From Microcaldota archaeon (GTDB taxonomy: Archaea; Micrarchaeota; Micrarchaeia; Anstonellales; Bilamarchaeaceae), in the NCBI GenBank assembly GCA_030666035.1, contig DAOUYQ010000070.1:1-5217 (forward strand): a DNA stretch of 5,217 bases, read 5' to 3'. The notes beneath the pieces are model-generated. The model worked only from the letters and a program-made list of their open reading frames with translations. It was not told where the DNA came from and ran no database searches. Position numbers and translations under genes: made by a program. Below are positions 5,200 through 5,217 of this stretch, piece after piece. Each line of letters opens with the position of its first letter. Position 1 is the stretch's first letter.

Positions 5200-5217
5200 A
5201 GAAAATAAAAATTGCAG

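Noticed and set aside
1..5217. tRNA genes
   Set aside because: I saw no cloverleaf with a TTCGA-type T-loop and matching acceptor stem on either strand by eye; a covariance-model scan would be the decisive test.

Overview
The window looks archaeal. It holds a 5S rRNA gene with an archaeal-type core, TATA boxes placed about 26 bp upstream of the 5S 5' end and of two start codons (the latter suggesting leaderless mRNAs), short Shine-Dalgarno matches of the GGTG type at other genes, and a full-length PIN-KH ATPase of the PINA family, a characteristic archaeal gene. No 16S or 23S rRNA lies in the window, so the exact lineage cannot be fixed. The mix of small membrane proteins, a solitary 5S gene and short intergenic gaps would fit an uncultured euryarchaeal or DPANN-type genome, but that is inference.

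Layout, left to right. Bases 1-74 are the first codons of a minus-strand gene that leaves the window. Bases 92-355 are a non-coding, hairpin-packed insert flanked by a perfect 21-bp direct repeat (71-91 and 356-376). Each repeat copy carries the end of the PINA gene, a ribosome-binding site and a start codon. PINA (356-1939, minus) follows, and upstream of it in the same direction is a five-helix membrane protein of unknown function (1994-2662, minus). These three genes probably form, or formed, one transcription unit driven from a TATA box at 2684-2691.

A divergent TATA box at 2725-2732 drives the 5S rRNA gene (about 2753-2870, plus). The 5S gene runs almost directly into the 3' end of a convergent LUD-domain protein (2877-3482, minus). 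After a short divergent promoter region come two plus-strand membrane-protein genes: a DUF3592-like protein with a cysteine-rich outer domain and an unrecognised cytoplasmic domain (3623-4627), and a small DUF3566-like protein (4813-5133) followed by a hairpin with a T-tract.

The housekeeping part is PINA (branch migration of recombination intermediates) and 5S rRNA. The genes do not form one recognisable pathway. The most unusual item is the 285-bp repeat-bounded palindromic insertion at the stop/start junction of the PINA operon. It duplicated exactly the sequence needed to leave both neighbours intact. The second is a short 5S-like fragment at 4705-4725, far from the 5S gene.
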